This document shows, piece by piece, positions 39,717 through 49,285 of a stretch of DNA of 64,000 bases; the stretch's first letter is position 1, and the number at the start of each line of letters is the position of its first letter. Under the pieces are notes generated by a model. It did not search any database, was not told where the DNA came from, and saw nothing but the letters and a program-made list of their open reading frames with translations. The position numbers and the translations under genes were made by a program. Source of the DNA: a virus; the IMG/VR virus record IMGVR_UViG_3300027969_002350, positions 1 through 64,000 of that record; one strand, given 5' to 3'.

Positions 39717-40259
39717 AGGATCTACACTAAGTTCATTAATGTGAACTCCTGCAGGCTGCGAGATTATCCATTTGATATAATCAGCAGCCTGTTTTGTTGG
39801 CATTGTTTTCCTGTCAGGATGCTTGGTTTGATTATTAGATAAAGTACCAAAGCTAATCAATGTAACTTTGGGATTAGTTGCCCACACACCAGTCATACCC
39901 AAACTGTTAGCATAATCACGTAATGCTTTCTTTTCAGCATTATATAACCAATCTGTTGCTTTCATAACCCTATCAGTTGTACTACCAACACAAATTATTA
40001 AAGTTTGTTTGTTTTCTGTTTTAAGTTTTTTGTATACTGCTTCAAGTAACAATGTTTGATTGAACTTCCACAATGCACTATTAATAATGACTATATCGTA
40101 ATCAATACTCATATCAGCAAATACTTGTTGGTGTTCTGCTTTAGTTAGATCTAACTTATGAGTTGTTCTACTTACAAAAGTAAGGTCATGTCCTGTTAGC
40201 TCTGTGTTAAGAGCTTCTGCTAATCCATACGCTGGATTACCTGATATTAATATTTTCAT
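39705..40259 (-). CDS. Short-chain dehydrogenase-like protein
   Basis: 184 aa. Begins MKILISGNPAYGLAEAL with a Gly-containing nucleotide-binding turn, then a DIVIINSALW strand and YNAEKKALRDYANSL holding the YxxxK catalytic pair. It is short for the family (usually about 250 aa) and lacks the common C-terminal part. It probably oxidises or epimerises a sugar or alcohol. It overlaps the SGNH-like gene by 4 nt, part of a minus-strand accessory chain. Confidence 0.7.
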   Translation of the reverse strand: MKILISGNPAYGLAEALNTELTGHDLTFVSRTTHKLDLTKAEHQQVFADMSIDYDIVIINSALWKFNQTLLLEAVYKKLKTENKQTLIICVGSTTDRVMKATDWLYNAEKKALRDYANSLGMTGVWATNPKVTLISFGTLSNNQTKHPDRKTMPTKQAADYIKWIISQPAGVHINELSVDPLQT

Positions 40260-40987
40260 AATTTATTTATTTCTTCCATATCGTAATATACGTTAACGTC
40301 TGTTTTTGGACAATGATCAAAAACAGAAATATCAATTTCAATGTTGTTACCTTGCATTATTTTTTTAATCAAATCAAATAATACAAAATTATTTTCGTCT
40401 GATAAATGATTTTGTAATCTATCTTCTCGTTCAAAATGCATACCTTTGTGCGGAATATTGTAAAATTCTCTTTCTAACTCGTTTACCATGCCTAAATTAA
40501 ATTCGTCAGCACAATTAATATACGGATTAGAATTTCTAGTTCTACTCTCAACCATACACGGTAGCATAATTAATTTAATATTATGTTCTGCACATACGTT
40601 TATAATTTTTTCAATTATAGCATCGTGAACAAATATATCAAACTCGTCAGTTTGAAGGTACTTATAATATTGTTCTGCTGCCTTAATATGTTTATAATAC
40701 ATCTTTGTTTCGATGTTTGGCATGCTTAATTGATGTTCAACTACAAACAAATTGCAAATGCACATATCTACAGGAACATCGGTATAAAGTCTTCCAGGCG
40801 CAGTAATTGTAAAAATAACAGTATCGTAATCTTGATAGTTTTTTATAAAATGTTGATATGCGTGGAACAAACTTGTGCCTGGTTCTGAGTGATTAATGGC
40901 ATTTCCAAATTCGTTGTGCAATAATGTTGTCCAACTAGTTGGACCATTGCTTCCTGAAAAACTATCTCCAAAAATCCCTATTTTCAT
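40256..40987 (-). CDS. SGNH/GDSL-hydrolase-like protein
   Basis: 243 aa. Begins MKIGIFGDSFSGSNGPTSW with the GDS block of SGNH esterases; VIFTITAPGRLYTD follows. A clear GxND block is not seen, so the catalytic set is uncertain. Enzymes of this fold often remove or add acyl groups on carbohydrates. It overlaps genes on both sides in the minus-strand island. Confidence 0.6.
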   Translation of the reverse strand: MKIGIFGDSFSGSNGPTSWTTLLHNEFGNAINHSEPGTSLFHAYQHFIKNYQDYDTVIFTITAPGRLYTDVPVDMCICNLFVVEHQLSMPNIETKMYYKHIKAAEQYYKYLQTDEFDIFVHDAIIEKIINVCAEHNIKLIMLPCMVESRTRNSNPYINCADEFNLGMVNELEREFYNIPHKGMHFEREDRLQNHLSDENNFVLFDLIKKIMQGNNIEIDISVFDHCPKTDVNVYYDMEEINKL

Positions 40988-42297
40988 TTAAATAACCTTG
41001 TGTATTCTGGTGCAATATTTAATATGCTATGTCCACGTGCTTGATCCAAATACTTTGTAAACTTGACGAACTCGGGAAGTTTATCACTGTAGTCAGCACC
41101 TAACATGTATTTTGTAATACTGTTTAGTATGTTTTCTGCGTTCTTTGCAATGTCTTCTGGATACTCTGCTTTAAACTCAGCAATACATTTAGCATAGTAG
41201 TCGACAATTTCTTGTTTCATGTCTGCAGGTAAAACACGAACGTTAACACGTTTTGGTCCGTGTGCTACATGATGTGTAATAATAGGACGCTTCTTTGTGC
41301 TATTGATCTTAGTAAAGCCACTGCTGTCTAGCTTCCATTTCATAAAACGAGGAACGTGCCAAATATTGTATGCTGTTACTGTACAGGCCATCCAGGCCAT
41401 AATGTTTGGATTCTTTTCTGCATATTCGTCTAATTTCTGCAAGTTCTTGTATGCCTGTGTCCACTTTAAAGGCCAACGCTGATATTCAACTGTTTCGCCC
41501 ATGCCGTCCATACTGGCACCAACACGCACTTGTTTAAACTGTGTCCACATATCTAATACACGCTGTGGCAGGTTACTCATGTTAGTGTTATACTCAATGA
41601 TCATCTTCTTACTTTGACCAGCATCAATGCATTTTTGCAAAAACTCATAATGACGTTCAATCATCATTGGTTCTCCGCCGGCCATATAAACATGCTTGAT
41701 GTTTGGAATGTTAGCTTCTATCTGTGTCCAAAATGATTCACTGTTGTGCCAGTCATAGTCAGTAGTAGATAGTCTGCCACTATCATTGCGCTCTAATTTA
41801 ACTGTACCGTGCGTATCTTTGTATTCATCACTGCCATGATATTCAGTCCATTGTTCATACCAAGTGTGACTATCAGTAGGGCCGCACATACGGCAAGCAA
41901 GATTACATAAATTACCAAAACGCAAGTCGTAGTATTCTAAGTTTCTATTTTTAACCGAGCCATCTTCTTCTGTTATATAGCGAGCATCATCTATACTAAA
42001 CTTCCAGTTTTCTAATTCGTATTGTCTGCGACTGTTAAGTCCACTGGCCTCTTCTTGTTGGCATCGGCCACATTCTTGACTCCATTCTCCCACTAGCATA
42101 TTCTTGCGAACTTCTTTCATTAGTGTAGCATTACGAGCAGTTTCCATATTGTCTCTGCCAGCATTATATGGAGTGCCATCTTCGTGTCTAACTACACCTT
42201 GATTCTCAGTTACATTGGCTTGACAGCATATACGAATGTCGCCATTATTTCGAACAGCTTGGAAGTTCCATGGTATAGGACAAAATGTATTAGTCAT
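40984..42297 (-). CDS. Radical SAM protein, N-terminal twitch type
   Basis: 437 aa. N-terminal module FCPIPWNF with C6, C24/C25 and C76/C79 (CGRC); the radical SAM motif is CNLACRMC (C131, C135, C138), followed by AGGEPMM. VRVGASMDGMGETVEYQRW carries the typical SxDG segment. The family acts on peptides, proteins or sugars; the substrate here is unknown. It overlaps the SGNH-like gene (ATGA) and the next radical SAM gene (8 nt), so the genes are expressed as a chain. Confidence 0.88.
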   Translation of the reverse strand: MTNTFCPIPWNFQAVRNNGDIRICCQANVTENQGVVRHEDGTPYNAGRDNMETARNATLMKEVRKNMLVGEWSQECGRCQQEEASGLNSRRQYELENWKFSIDDARYITEEDGSVKNRNLEYYDLRFGNLCNLACRMCGPTDSHTWYEQWTEYHGSDEYKDTHGTVKLERNDSGRLSTTDYDWHNSESFWTQIEANIPNIKHVYMAGGEPMMIERHYEFLQKCIDAGQSKKMIIEYNTNMSNLPQRVLDMWTQFKQVRVGASMDGMGETVEYQRWPLKWTQAYKNLQKLDEYAEKNPNIMAWMACTVTAYNIWHVPRFMKWKLDSSGFTKINSTKKRPIITHHVAHGPKRVNVRVLPADMKQEIVDYYAKCIAEFKAEYPEDIAKNAENILNSITKYMLGADYSDKLPEFVKFTKYLDQARGHSILNIAPEYTRLFK

Positions 42298-43660
42298 TTA
42301 TTCTTCCCTTGTATTCTATTGTATCTACTATTCGTTTCCATAAATCAGGCAAGTTTCTTCTTAAGTCTTGTCCTCTTATTTTATCCAAGTCTGCTGTATA
42401 TTCAACAAAAAGTTTTAATTGTTCCTTATCGACTTCTTCTTTGGCATGTAATGCATTTACTACGTTAGTATAAATCCTATACAATCCTAGTTCGGCTAGC
42501 CATTTTTTGTCATGGTCAACATCACTGTTATTCATTTGTTCCAATAAAGTATCTCTGTGCGTTACTAACTTATGCACTAGTAACTTTTTTGCAGGATATA
42601 GTGTTGGGCTTAGATATTTTGGATCATATAAAATATTAATAATCATAGTAGTAAAATCTGAGCCGTAATATCTAACTAGTACATCCCACCATTCTTTATT
42701 AGATATTTCTTTTTGTAAAGCAAACCACCACTCTAACATTTTATGAAATGTCCATACATTAAAAATACTTAATACAGGAGCCCATTTAATGTATATACGT
42801 TCTGGATCATCTTTTTCTGTTATTAACCATTCTCTTACTGATGCTTCTACAATGTTCCATTCACTAGGAAATCGGATATAATCATTGACTGGGCCCACGC
42901 CATCGACGCTTAGATTAACAATAACTTTTTTAAATTGTTTAAGACGGCTTAATACTTTTTCTTTTGGTACCCAGCTTGCATTAGAAAAGATGTCTAGTAT
43001 GATTTGATCCTGTCGTCCTGTAGATATAATCATATCGATTGCTTCAATAAAATTAGGATGCAACATTGGTTCGCCTCCTGTAAATTTAATTTCTTCAACA
43101 TCCCTAAAGTCTTCGATGTCCCAGTTATTATCAACGTTAATAACTGTTTTATGAAATTTTCTATCCGAATAATACGACGCAAGTTTATTGTCGTCATCGT
43201 ACCATGTAGTACTTAAACTACCATTACAAGTCCTGCATTTTAAATTACAGTGATTACCAAACGCTAGTTCAATATATCTAATTTTATTTTTTTGATTAGG
43301 ATCAGCAAGTTGCTCTTGGTTGTTTTCATTCCACATCAAATTTGCTTTTTCTCGCATACTTTTATTTTTTCGACGAGCATTTTTAACTTCTGGTAGTGTA
43401 CTAGTTTCTTCTTGATAACATTTTCTACAGCCTGGAACTGGTTTGCCAGCAATAATAGTTTGTCTAATTTCTTCCCACTCGGGCGAGTTTAATGCCCCAG
43501 TAAAAGAAATATTATCAACATTGAACTTGTCAAATTTAAATTCGTTACCTTTAACTTTATAGTCAGGATGTTTAATATCAAAACGGCAGCAAGGTTTTAT
43601 TTCTCCTGCTGGTTTAGTTTGAAGATGTATCCATGGGAGAATACAAAAAACATTACTCAT
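42290..43660 (-). CDS. Radical SAM protein, N-terminal twitch type
   Basis: 456 aa from the ATG at 43660 (MSNVFCILPWIHLQTKPAG), with AGGAG upstream; longer frames run into the upstream gene. N-terminal Cys are C6, C24/C25, C78/C81; radical SAM motif CNLKCRTC (C138, C142, C145); TGGEPML follows, and SVDGVGPVNDYIRFP. The N-terminal CCR-type pattern is diagnostic of this twitch subfamily. The start overlaps the upstream stop by 8 nt. Confidence 0.88.
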   Translation of the reverse strand: MSNVFCILPWIHLQTKPAGEIKPCCRFDIKHPDYKVKGNEFKFDKFNVDNISFTGALNSPEWEEIRQTIIAGKPVPGCRKCYQEETSTLPEVKNARRKNKSMREKANLMWNENNQEQLADPNQKNKIRYIELAFGNHCNLKCRTCNGSLSTTWYDDDNKLASYYSDRKFHKTVINVDNNWDIEDFRDVEEIKFTGGEPMLHPNFIEAIDMIISTGRQDQIILDIFSNASWVPKEKVLSRLKQFKKVIVNLSVDGVGPVNDYIRFPSEWNIVEASVREWLITEKDDPERIYIKWAPVLSIFNVWTFHKMLEWWFALQKEISNKEWWDVLVRYYGSDFTTMIINILYDPKYLSPTLYPAKKLLVHKLVTHRDTLLEQMNNSDVDHDKKWLAELGLYRIYTNVVNALHAKEEVDKEQLKLFVEYTADLDKIRGQDLRRNLPDLWKRIVDTIEYKGRIND

Positions 43661-44819
43661 AACTCTTATCTCCTGGAAACAAAGGTAACTTAGTGCCAGG
43701 AGCACGTTTTGGAATCTTACTATCTGCACTACTTACACAACTTGTCCCGCCACAAGGCATTGGCTTGTCATATAACTTAAATCCAGTTTCAATATGTCCT
43801 AAAGGAACTTCGCTACAACTATAACTACGTTTTACTGTGCCGTCTGGTTCGCGAATAATAATACTGCGAAATCCACTACTACACTCCCATTTATTAAAGT
43901 TATTAAAGTTAAAAGCATTAAAACGTTCTGCTTGATCCATAAACCAAGGCTTGCCTTCTTTATCAACAAACTCAATTTGATAGTGTGGATCAACATCGAC
44001 TTGTTTCTTACGCTGAGTATCTGCCTTGTCAATCATGAACGTAGGTTTCGGACGTTTCACTAATCCAGACTTTAATGCTTTTTCTTCTGTGTAAGCACGT
44101 TGTGGCATACCATTGTGTAACTTAGCCAACATCTCAGGTGTATAACCATCTACCACACGGCTTGCAGTAGGATCGCTTTGTGGCTTGAGTGTTACGTTGA
44201 TACCTCTATTGTGAAAGTATAAACTTAGATCATAAATCTCATTAAACTGTTCTGGCACCATAACCATATTAATAGTTATTTGTGTGTCATATTCTTGGCA
44301 TAAGACTAGTTTGTCAGCAAACTCTTCTACTTTCTTATCTGTGTCAACATGTTCACGATGGCAACTTGCTGTAATACTAGCACGATGAAAATTTTTAACT
44401 GCTGGCACATATTGTTCTTCAAACCATTTCATAGGACGACTCATGTTACTGGTCATATGCACACTGGTATAGTTTGTGTTAGCCGCATCATTATTTAAAT
44501 GATTAAGGATGTCAATGTAAGCTGGATGGAATGTGGGTTCTCCTCCACTTAGACTAAAGTGGAAACTATTAAATCCATTTTCTCTAGCTTGACGTTTTAT
44601 CTCATCTACAGTATGTAACATTAAAGGTGTAGGGCGATGGTCCTTTGTGTCACTGCGAGCATACGGCCAGCAATAACTACAACGATAGTTGCAGTATCGT
44701 CCTAATAGCCACGATACGGTAAACATATCGCGGTATAGCATTGTTCTTTGACCAACTCTAACTAAGTCGTTAAATGGAATCTTAGTAAAGTCATATTCAC
44801 TGGTTTTTAAATCACTCAT
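43653..44819 (-). CDS. Radical SAM protein with C-terminal Cys cluster
   Basis: 388 aa. CNYRCSYC (C43, C47, C50) near the N-terminus, LSGGEPTFHP as SAM loop, and a late Cys set (WECSSGF, SYSCSEV, MPCGGTSC) that could bind a further Fe-S cluster as in SPASM proteins. Distinct from the twitch type but similar to the gene at 59340. Substrate unknown. It overlaps its neighbours on both sides. Confidence 0.85.
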   Translation of the reverse strand: MSDLKTSEYDFTKIPFNDLVRVGQRTMLYRDMFTVSWLLGRYCNYRCSYCWPYARSDTKDHRPTPLMLHTVDEIKRQARENGFNSFHFSLSGGEPTFHPAYIDILNHLNNDAANTNYTSVHMTSNMSRPMKWFEEQYVPAVKNFHRASITASCHREHVDTDKKVEEFADKLVLCQEYDTQITINMVMVPEQFNEIYDLSLYFHNRGINVTLKPQSDPTASRVVDGYTPEMLAKLHNGMPQRAYTEEKALKSGLVKRPKPTFMIDKADTQRKKQVDVDPHYQIEFVDKEGKPWFMDQAERFNAFNFNNFNKWECSSGFRSIIIREPDGTVKRSYSCSEVPLGHIETGFKLYDKPMPCGGTSCVSSADSKIPKRAPGTKLPLFPGDKSYE

Positions 44820-45045
44820 TTTTTTCGTAGATAAATTTTACTTCTTTGCCTGGTCCTGCTTCGCTGGGCAGGCCGCCATACTCTTTAATATACCAAGTAA
44901 TAGCAGCCTTGTACCATCCTGTGCTATCATGCCTACTTTCTTTATTAAACTTATATATGTTATCATTGGTTGCTTCCATGCTACTAATAATTCTAGCGGC
45001 TTCTAATTGTAACACTCTTAAGGGCATTGTGTCAAGGTCTATCAT
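44812..45045 (-). CDS. Small protein between two radical SAM genes
   Basis: 77 aa. Charged, helical start (LRVLQLEAARIISSMEA), then GWYKAAITWYIKEYGGLP, and an acidic end. It overlaps both neighbouring radical SAM genes (ATGA and 8 nt), so its product is made together with theirs. It might be a partner or substrate for one of them, but it has no leader-core layout of a modified peptide. Confidence 0.55.
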   Translation of the reverse strand: MIDLDTMPLRVLQLEAARIISSMEATNDNIYKFNKESRHDSTGWYKAAITWYIKEYGGLPSEAGPGKEVKFIYEKNE

Positions 45046-46244
45046 AGGTCCAAATTATTCATTAGTTTAATTAATTTATCTGTTTTCTTAACAGCTTGTT
45101 TGCGCTCTAAAAATTCCTGTGCCAGTTGTTTATAGTTATCATTGTATGCTGTACCAATTCTAAATATCATATTATCAAGAAACGTGATAAAGTTTTCGGG
45201 GTCTACATGATTAGAATTGGCAATATTATCCAACACAACTTTTTTAGCCTGTTCCATGTATTTAAGATAATATATCGGAAGATTTGCAATATCCAATTCA
45301 GTGGGTACACTTATAAAATTTCCGTACCACGTAAATTTTTTATTTGGTGCGTGAGTTTTGAATTGTTCATATATCCAAGAAATATATTGTGAAAAACTTT
45401 TTAAGTTAAAAATATTAACAGTAGGACTTAGTACTATTAATTCTGTCTTAGGATGTGTTATGTATCTAACAAAGTTTTCTTGAAAACAAGTCCAATCTAA
45501 ACCGTGTCTTATAAGTTCAGCATCCTCTCCAAAACTTTCATTGCTAATGCCAATTCCCCATGACAAATTACTTGTGTCCATTTTAGCAACAATTTTATCC
45601 ATCAAGAATCGTTTACTATTGGCATTAGTACATATTTCTAATCTAATATTTTTACTGCTATTCTTTGAGCACTCATCAATAAAATCTACTAACTCATAAA
45701 AACGATTACTGGCAGTAGGCTCTCCACCTAAAAATATAAAAATTATCTTATTAGCATACAGTTCTTTATCGATATGATTTTTAATCCACTGCTTAAAAAC
45801 TGTATAATCATCCTCATTAGTATTATCTACTATTTCAATGCCTTCTTCTTGCGCTATCTTACTGCTACTACCAGACCAACAATATATGCAAGACATATCA
45901 CATATTCTATCAGGTCTAATTTCTATATAACTAATATAGCTATCACCCTCTAAGCTATTTCTTTTATCTTCAATAAAGTTATTATCCCATTTATTGGCCC
46001 ATTCTTTAAAGGCGCTATTACCTTTATTATAATCATTCCAACAGTTATTACAATCAATATGTTTAACATTTTTTAAACTTGCAATTCTTCTATCTGTTAT
46101 GTACTCATTTTTACTAATAAAATCTTCAGTTAGTTTGTCGGGAAACTGATGTGAAGCAGCCTTGCAACAATGGCTTACTGATCTTAATTCAAAATTAATA
46201 TTAATATCTGTCCAACTTTTAGAACAGTAAGTTTCGTTGCTCAT
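45042..46244 (-). CDS. Radical SAM protein, N-terminal twitch type
   Basis: 400 aa. N-terminal YCSKSWTDI with C7, C26/C27 and C65/C68 (CNNC); radical SAM CDMSCIYC (C115, C119, C122); LGGEPTA loop. The N-terminal module is more diverged than in its neighbours (no PW block). It lies in an AT-rich stretch and overlaps the nitroreductase stop by 4 nt. Substrate unknown. Confidence 0.82.
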   Translation of the reverse strand: MSNETYCSKSWTDININFELRSVSHCCKAASHQFPDKLTEDFISKNEYITDRRIASLKNVKHIDCNNCWNDYNKGNSAFKEWANKWDNNFIEDKRNSLEGDSYISYIEIRPDRICDMSCIYCWSGSSSKIAQEEGIEIVDNTNEDDYTVFKQWIKNHIDKELYANKIIFIFLGGEPTASNRFYELVDFIDECSKNSSKNIRLEICTNANSKRFLMDKIVAKMDTSNLSWGIGISNESFGEDAELIRHGLDWTCFQENFVRYITHPKTELIVLSPTVNIFNLKSFSQYISWIYEQFKTHAPNKKFTWYGNFISVPTELDIANLPIYYLKYMEQAKKVVLDNIANSNHVDPENFITFLDNMIFRIGTAYNDNYKQLAQEFLERKQAVKKTDKLIKLMNNLDL

Positions 46245-46984
46245 ATACTAACTATCATAGTTTCTTGCTTTTGATTGATAGTAAAACTTTCTTCGCGTCC
46301 GCCACGTTTAAAATGCGTTTCCCCGTCTAAATATTCTTCTTTTACTGATACATTTTTACCTGCATATATATCAACAATTTTTTTATCTTTTGGTCCAATA
46401 CATATAGCTACTACCGCTTCAACTGGTTGTTGAGAAAAATCATCTCCAAATTCTTTTGCAAGTAACCGAACAAATTGTTTATTGGATAATACATCTTCCA
46501 TACCGCAGGCAACAAATGCCGTGCCATAACCAAGATCCTCAGCAGTTAACTGTGCGTATGTGGCGCTAATCATTGCGTCACGTACAGCACCTTTGACCAT
46601 AACATATTTAGATACAGGACTTTTAACTTCGCTGTATACTCTGTCATATACTTCTGTTCCTTTACTTTCTACAAGATCAACCATTTGATGCTCTGGAGCA
46701 GGGTTTGTTATATAAAGTAATACCAACGGGGCTTTAGTTTGTAGCAGATATATTTCTTTACCAAGTTCGTCATTACACGATGTAATATTATCACATAGTT
46801 CTGACTTTAATCTTTTACCGGCTGCAGAGTCTGTCAACGCAAACACTTTGTATCCATATATTTTGTTTTTACTTGGTGCACGACGGGCACTATCCAAAAT
46901 AGTTTGAACATCGTCTTCGTTGATTTCGTCGGTCATTAACCTAGTAGTAAATCTAGATTTAATTAATTCATTCACTGTTGACAT
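46241..46984 (-). CDS. Nitroreductase family protein
   Basis: 247 aa. SRFTTRLMTDEINEDDVQTI and ARRAPSKNKIYGYKV match the FMN-binding N-terminal part of nitroreductases, and AQLTAEDLGYGTAFV is the central helix region. Such FMN enzymes reduce nitro groups, quinones or imines, sometimes in natural-product routes. It is the first gene of the minus-strand run reading towards 39.7 kb, behind AAGGAGA. A redox step in the radical SAM pathway is possible. Confidence 0.8.
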   Translation of the reverse strand: MSTVNELIKSRFTTRLMTDEINEDDVQTILDSARRAPSKNKIYGYKVFALTDSAAGKRLKSELCDNITSCNDELGKEIYLLQTKAPLVLLYITNPAPEHQMVDLVESKGTEVYDRVYSEVKSPVSKYVMVKGAVRDAMISATYAQLTAEDLGYGTAFVACGMEDVLSNKQFVRLLAKEFGDDFSQQPVEAVVAICIGPKDKKIVDIYAGKNVSVKEEYLDGETHFKRGGREESFTINQKQETMIVSI

Positions 46985-47012
46985 TTTCTCTCCTTAAATT
47001 ATTATATACGCA

Positions 47013-47026
47013 GATAAATATTTATA
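47013..47026. promoter_or_regulatory. Divergent overlapping late promoter boxes
   Basis: GATAAATA on plus (47013-47020) and TATAAATA on minus (47019-47026) overlap, forming the palindrome ATAAATATTTAT (47014-47025). It lies in the 62-nt gap between the divergent genes at 46984 and 47047. Confidence 0.6.
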
Positions 47027-47046
47027 GATAATAACCGGAGAATAGC

Positions 47047-47787
47047 ATGGCAGACGATTTAGTAAACGAATATGGTGTAAGTAACGAGGACCCAAAATCA
47101 TTTGCTAATAGGAACAACCATCCTGCTAACATAAAATATCCACAGAATTTAACAAATGGTAGAGAAGTTAATATGTCTAGTGACATTCCATTTTTACCAA
47201 TAGACGATTGGAAGGATACTGCTGATTGGAATCAAATGTTGTTTGAAGCAAAACGCTTACAAAAGCATTATGTACAGCATAGAAGTCACGAGTTACATGC
47301 AGGCTGGAGTAGTTTATGTATACACGGTCTTAGTAGTGTTCATACAGAAAGCAGTCACACATATGGATTTACAGATGCAGATGCTCCTTGGCGCTGGACC
47401 GATGTAGCTGATTGGTGTCCCACGATTAGAGCATTCTTTAAGGATCAATTTGATTATAAAAAATACTTTAGAATACGCATTATGAAATTGGCTCCTGGCG
47501 GATGGATCGTACCGCATAAAGATAGCATGACTCAAGACGAAAATCATATAGGACCAGTTAATATTGCCATCAATCATCCTGCAGATTGTCACTTCTATAT
47601 GGATAACATTGGTTATTTGCCGTGGGAGGCAGGGCGAGCAATTAAACTGAACTTATATAATGTACACCAAGTGTATAATCATAGCAACGAGGATAGATAT
47701 CATATCATTGCACACGGCCATGCAGGAGATAGTTGGTCCAATCGATTATATCATAATTACAATAATTGGAAGAAAATATATGAATAA
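47047..47787 (+). CDS. Aspartyl/asparaginyl beta-hydroxylase-like oxygenase
   Basis: 246 aa. RIRIMKLAPGGWIVPHKDS supplies the HxD iron ligands, IGPVNIAINHP is the next strand, CHFYMDN follows, and NVHQVYNHSNEDRYHIIAHG holds the distal His and 2-oxoglutarate Arg. This matches the Asp/Arg hydroxylase family, which can hydroxylate amino-acid side chains. It stands next to radical SAM genes, so protein or peptide modification is an attractive reading. ACCGGAG ribosome site. Confidence 0.8.
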   Translation: MADDLVNEYGVSNEDPKSFANRNNHPANIKYPQNLTNGREVNMSSDIPFLPIDDWKDTADWNQMLFEAKRLQKHYVQHRSHELHAGWSSLCIHGLSSVHTESSHTYGFTDADAPWRWTDVADWCPTIRAFFKDQFDYKKYFRIRIMKLAPGGWIVPHKDSMTQDENHIGPVNIAINHPADCHFYMDNIGYLPWEAGRAIKLNLYNVHQVYNHSNEDRYHIIAHGHAGDSWSNRLYHNYNNWKKIYE

Positions 47788-49285
47788 TACACGCATTTCA
47801 AATGCGCTTATATACGACAAAAAAGACATAGGCTTAGATGAAGATATTAGACAAAGTTTAAAAATATTTCATAAACGAAATATATCTATAGATATTGTTA
47901 AATTGCCGTCACTGGGAAATATATCAGATAATGAAGACATTGCAATTCAAGAAACTGCCGATAATCCAAATAACTACGACTATGTAATTTTAACATGGGA
48001 AGGTACGATCCCAAATATATATTACTATCACGAGCCGTGTATTAAACATGTAATAGACTTAAACGAAAAGACCAACGGAGAATGGTTAGTCAGCGGACAA
48101 ATAATGGATCAATACGAAAACCGAAAAATGTTCGAAGATGCTGATGCAGATAAATGGAAAGGAAGTTTTTATCTATTTCCTATAACAGCTATTGTTAATT
48201 TAAAGAAGTGGAGAGAACTTGGACGGCCTGCTTGGGGACAATCTAGCTTAGTCGCCGTACAACATATAATTCCAAAAAGAAGCGACGATAATATACACGA
48301 TAACTATACTCCATTGATGCTTACTACAGGGACGGAGGTTACAGAAACGCCAGTCAAAAAAGGCTGGAATATTATCGACGTTTCAATAAAAAATAATTTA
48401 CCTATTTACAATCTGAGTACAGACATAAGACAAAATCAAACTTATTTGTATCCAGAGAATAATCCAACAATGTTTAATAATTTTTGGCGTAGCTTATATA
48501 CTATGCCAAAGTTAACTGATCAATACGTAAAAGTATTACAAACTGTATTACCAAGTAAAAATCCTATTCGTATCAATGGCAATAAATGGGGTTGTTTTAT
48601 TCGCAATACAGAAGAACATATTGTAGAACGATTTGTAGATATATTCGAAAAGCATATGTACGGTGTAGATACAATGATAGTCCCTTGCAGTGGATTTAAA
48701 GATCTAGTTATTGCATCTAAAAAACCAAAAGGTGTAAATATTAAACAAGTAATACATTTTGATATTCTTAAAGGATGCGTAGATATCAGACAACATATTG
48801 TGAAAGGATGGGATGGCACCAGAGATCATTTTACTATATTATTAACCAATATAAAAGAATACTATCAAAAAAAATATAATCATCCAAATTGCTTTCAAAT
48901 GGGATCAATGGATACATTTGATGATGCTTATTTGGATATTTTAAAGAATTTTGACAATGAAGAGCATTTAAAAGATAACTGGTTAGAATTCAAACAGTTA
49001 AATCATAAATTCATACACAGCGATATTCTTTCAGAACCTTGGCTAGTCACCAAACATGTTAAAAATAGTAATGTGTATTTGTGGTTAAGCGACATTGCTG
49101 GCTGGAGAGAAAATATCATTGGTTATGGATACAAGACATTGCGAAATCAATTATCATCTGTTGCTGAACATTTAAAGCGCAATAACTGTATTGGCATAGT
49201 TGACTATAAGGATCCTGCTACTGATTTGCAATTACTTCAAGAATTTGATGAATTTATAACATTTTTAAAACAAGATATTCAATGA
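47780..49285 (+). CDS. Two-domain protein: possible glycosyltransferase-like N-terminus
   Basis: 501 aa from the ATG at 47780, overlapping the oxygenase stop by 8 nt. The N-terminal half (about 1-290) contains DYVILTWEGTIPN, WLVSGQIMDQ and ITAIVNLKKWRELGRPAWG, suggestive of a GT-A-like fold. The C-terminal domain (about 300-490) has VIHFDILKG, KGWDG, DNWLEFKQLNHKFIHSDI and YLWLSDIAG, which parallels the first 175 residues of the next protein. No function is established. Confidence 0.6.
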   Translation: MNNTRISNALIYDKKDIGLDEDIRQSLKIFHKRNISIDIVKLPSLGNISDNEDIAIQETADNPNNYDYVILTWEGTIPNIYYYHEPCIKHVIDLNEKTNGEWLVSGQIMDQYENRKMFEDADADKWKGSFYLFPITAIVNLKKWRELGRPAWGQSSLVAVQHIIPKRSDDNIHDNYTPLMLTTGTEVTETPVKKGWNIIDVSIKNNLPIYNLSTDIRQNQTYLYPENNPTMFNNFWRSLYTMPKLTDQYVKVLQTVLPSKNPIRINGNKWGCFIRNTEEHIVERFVDIFEKHMYGVDTMIVPCSGFKDLVIASKKPKGVNIKQVIHFDILKGCVDIRQHIVKGWDGTRDHFTILLTNIKEYYQKKYNHPNCFQMGSMDTFDDAYLDILKNFDNEEHLKDNWLEFKQLNHKFIHSDILSEPWLVTKHVKNSNVYLWLSDIAGWRENIIGYGYKTLRNQLSSVAEHLKRNNCIGIVDYKDPATDLQLLQEFDEFITFLKQDIQ

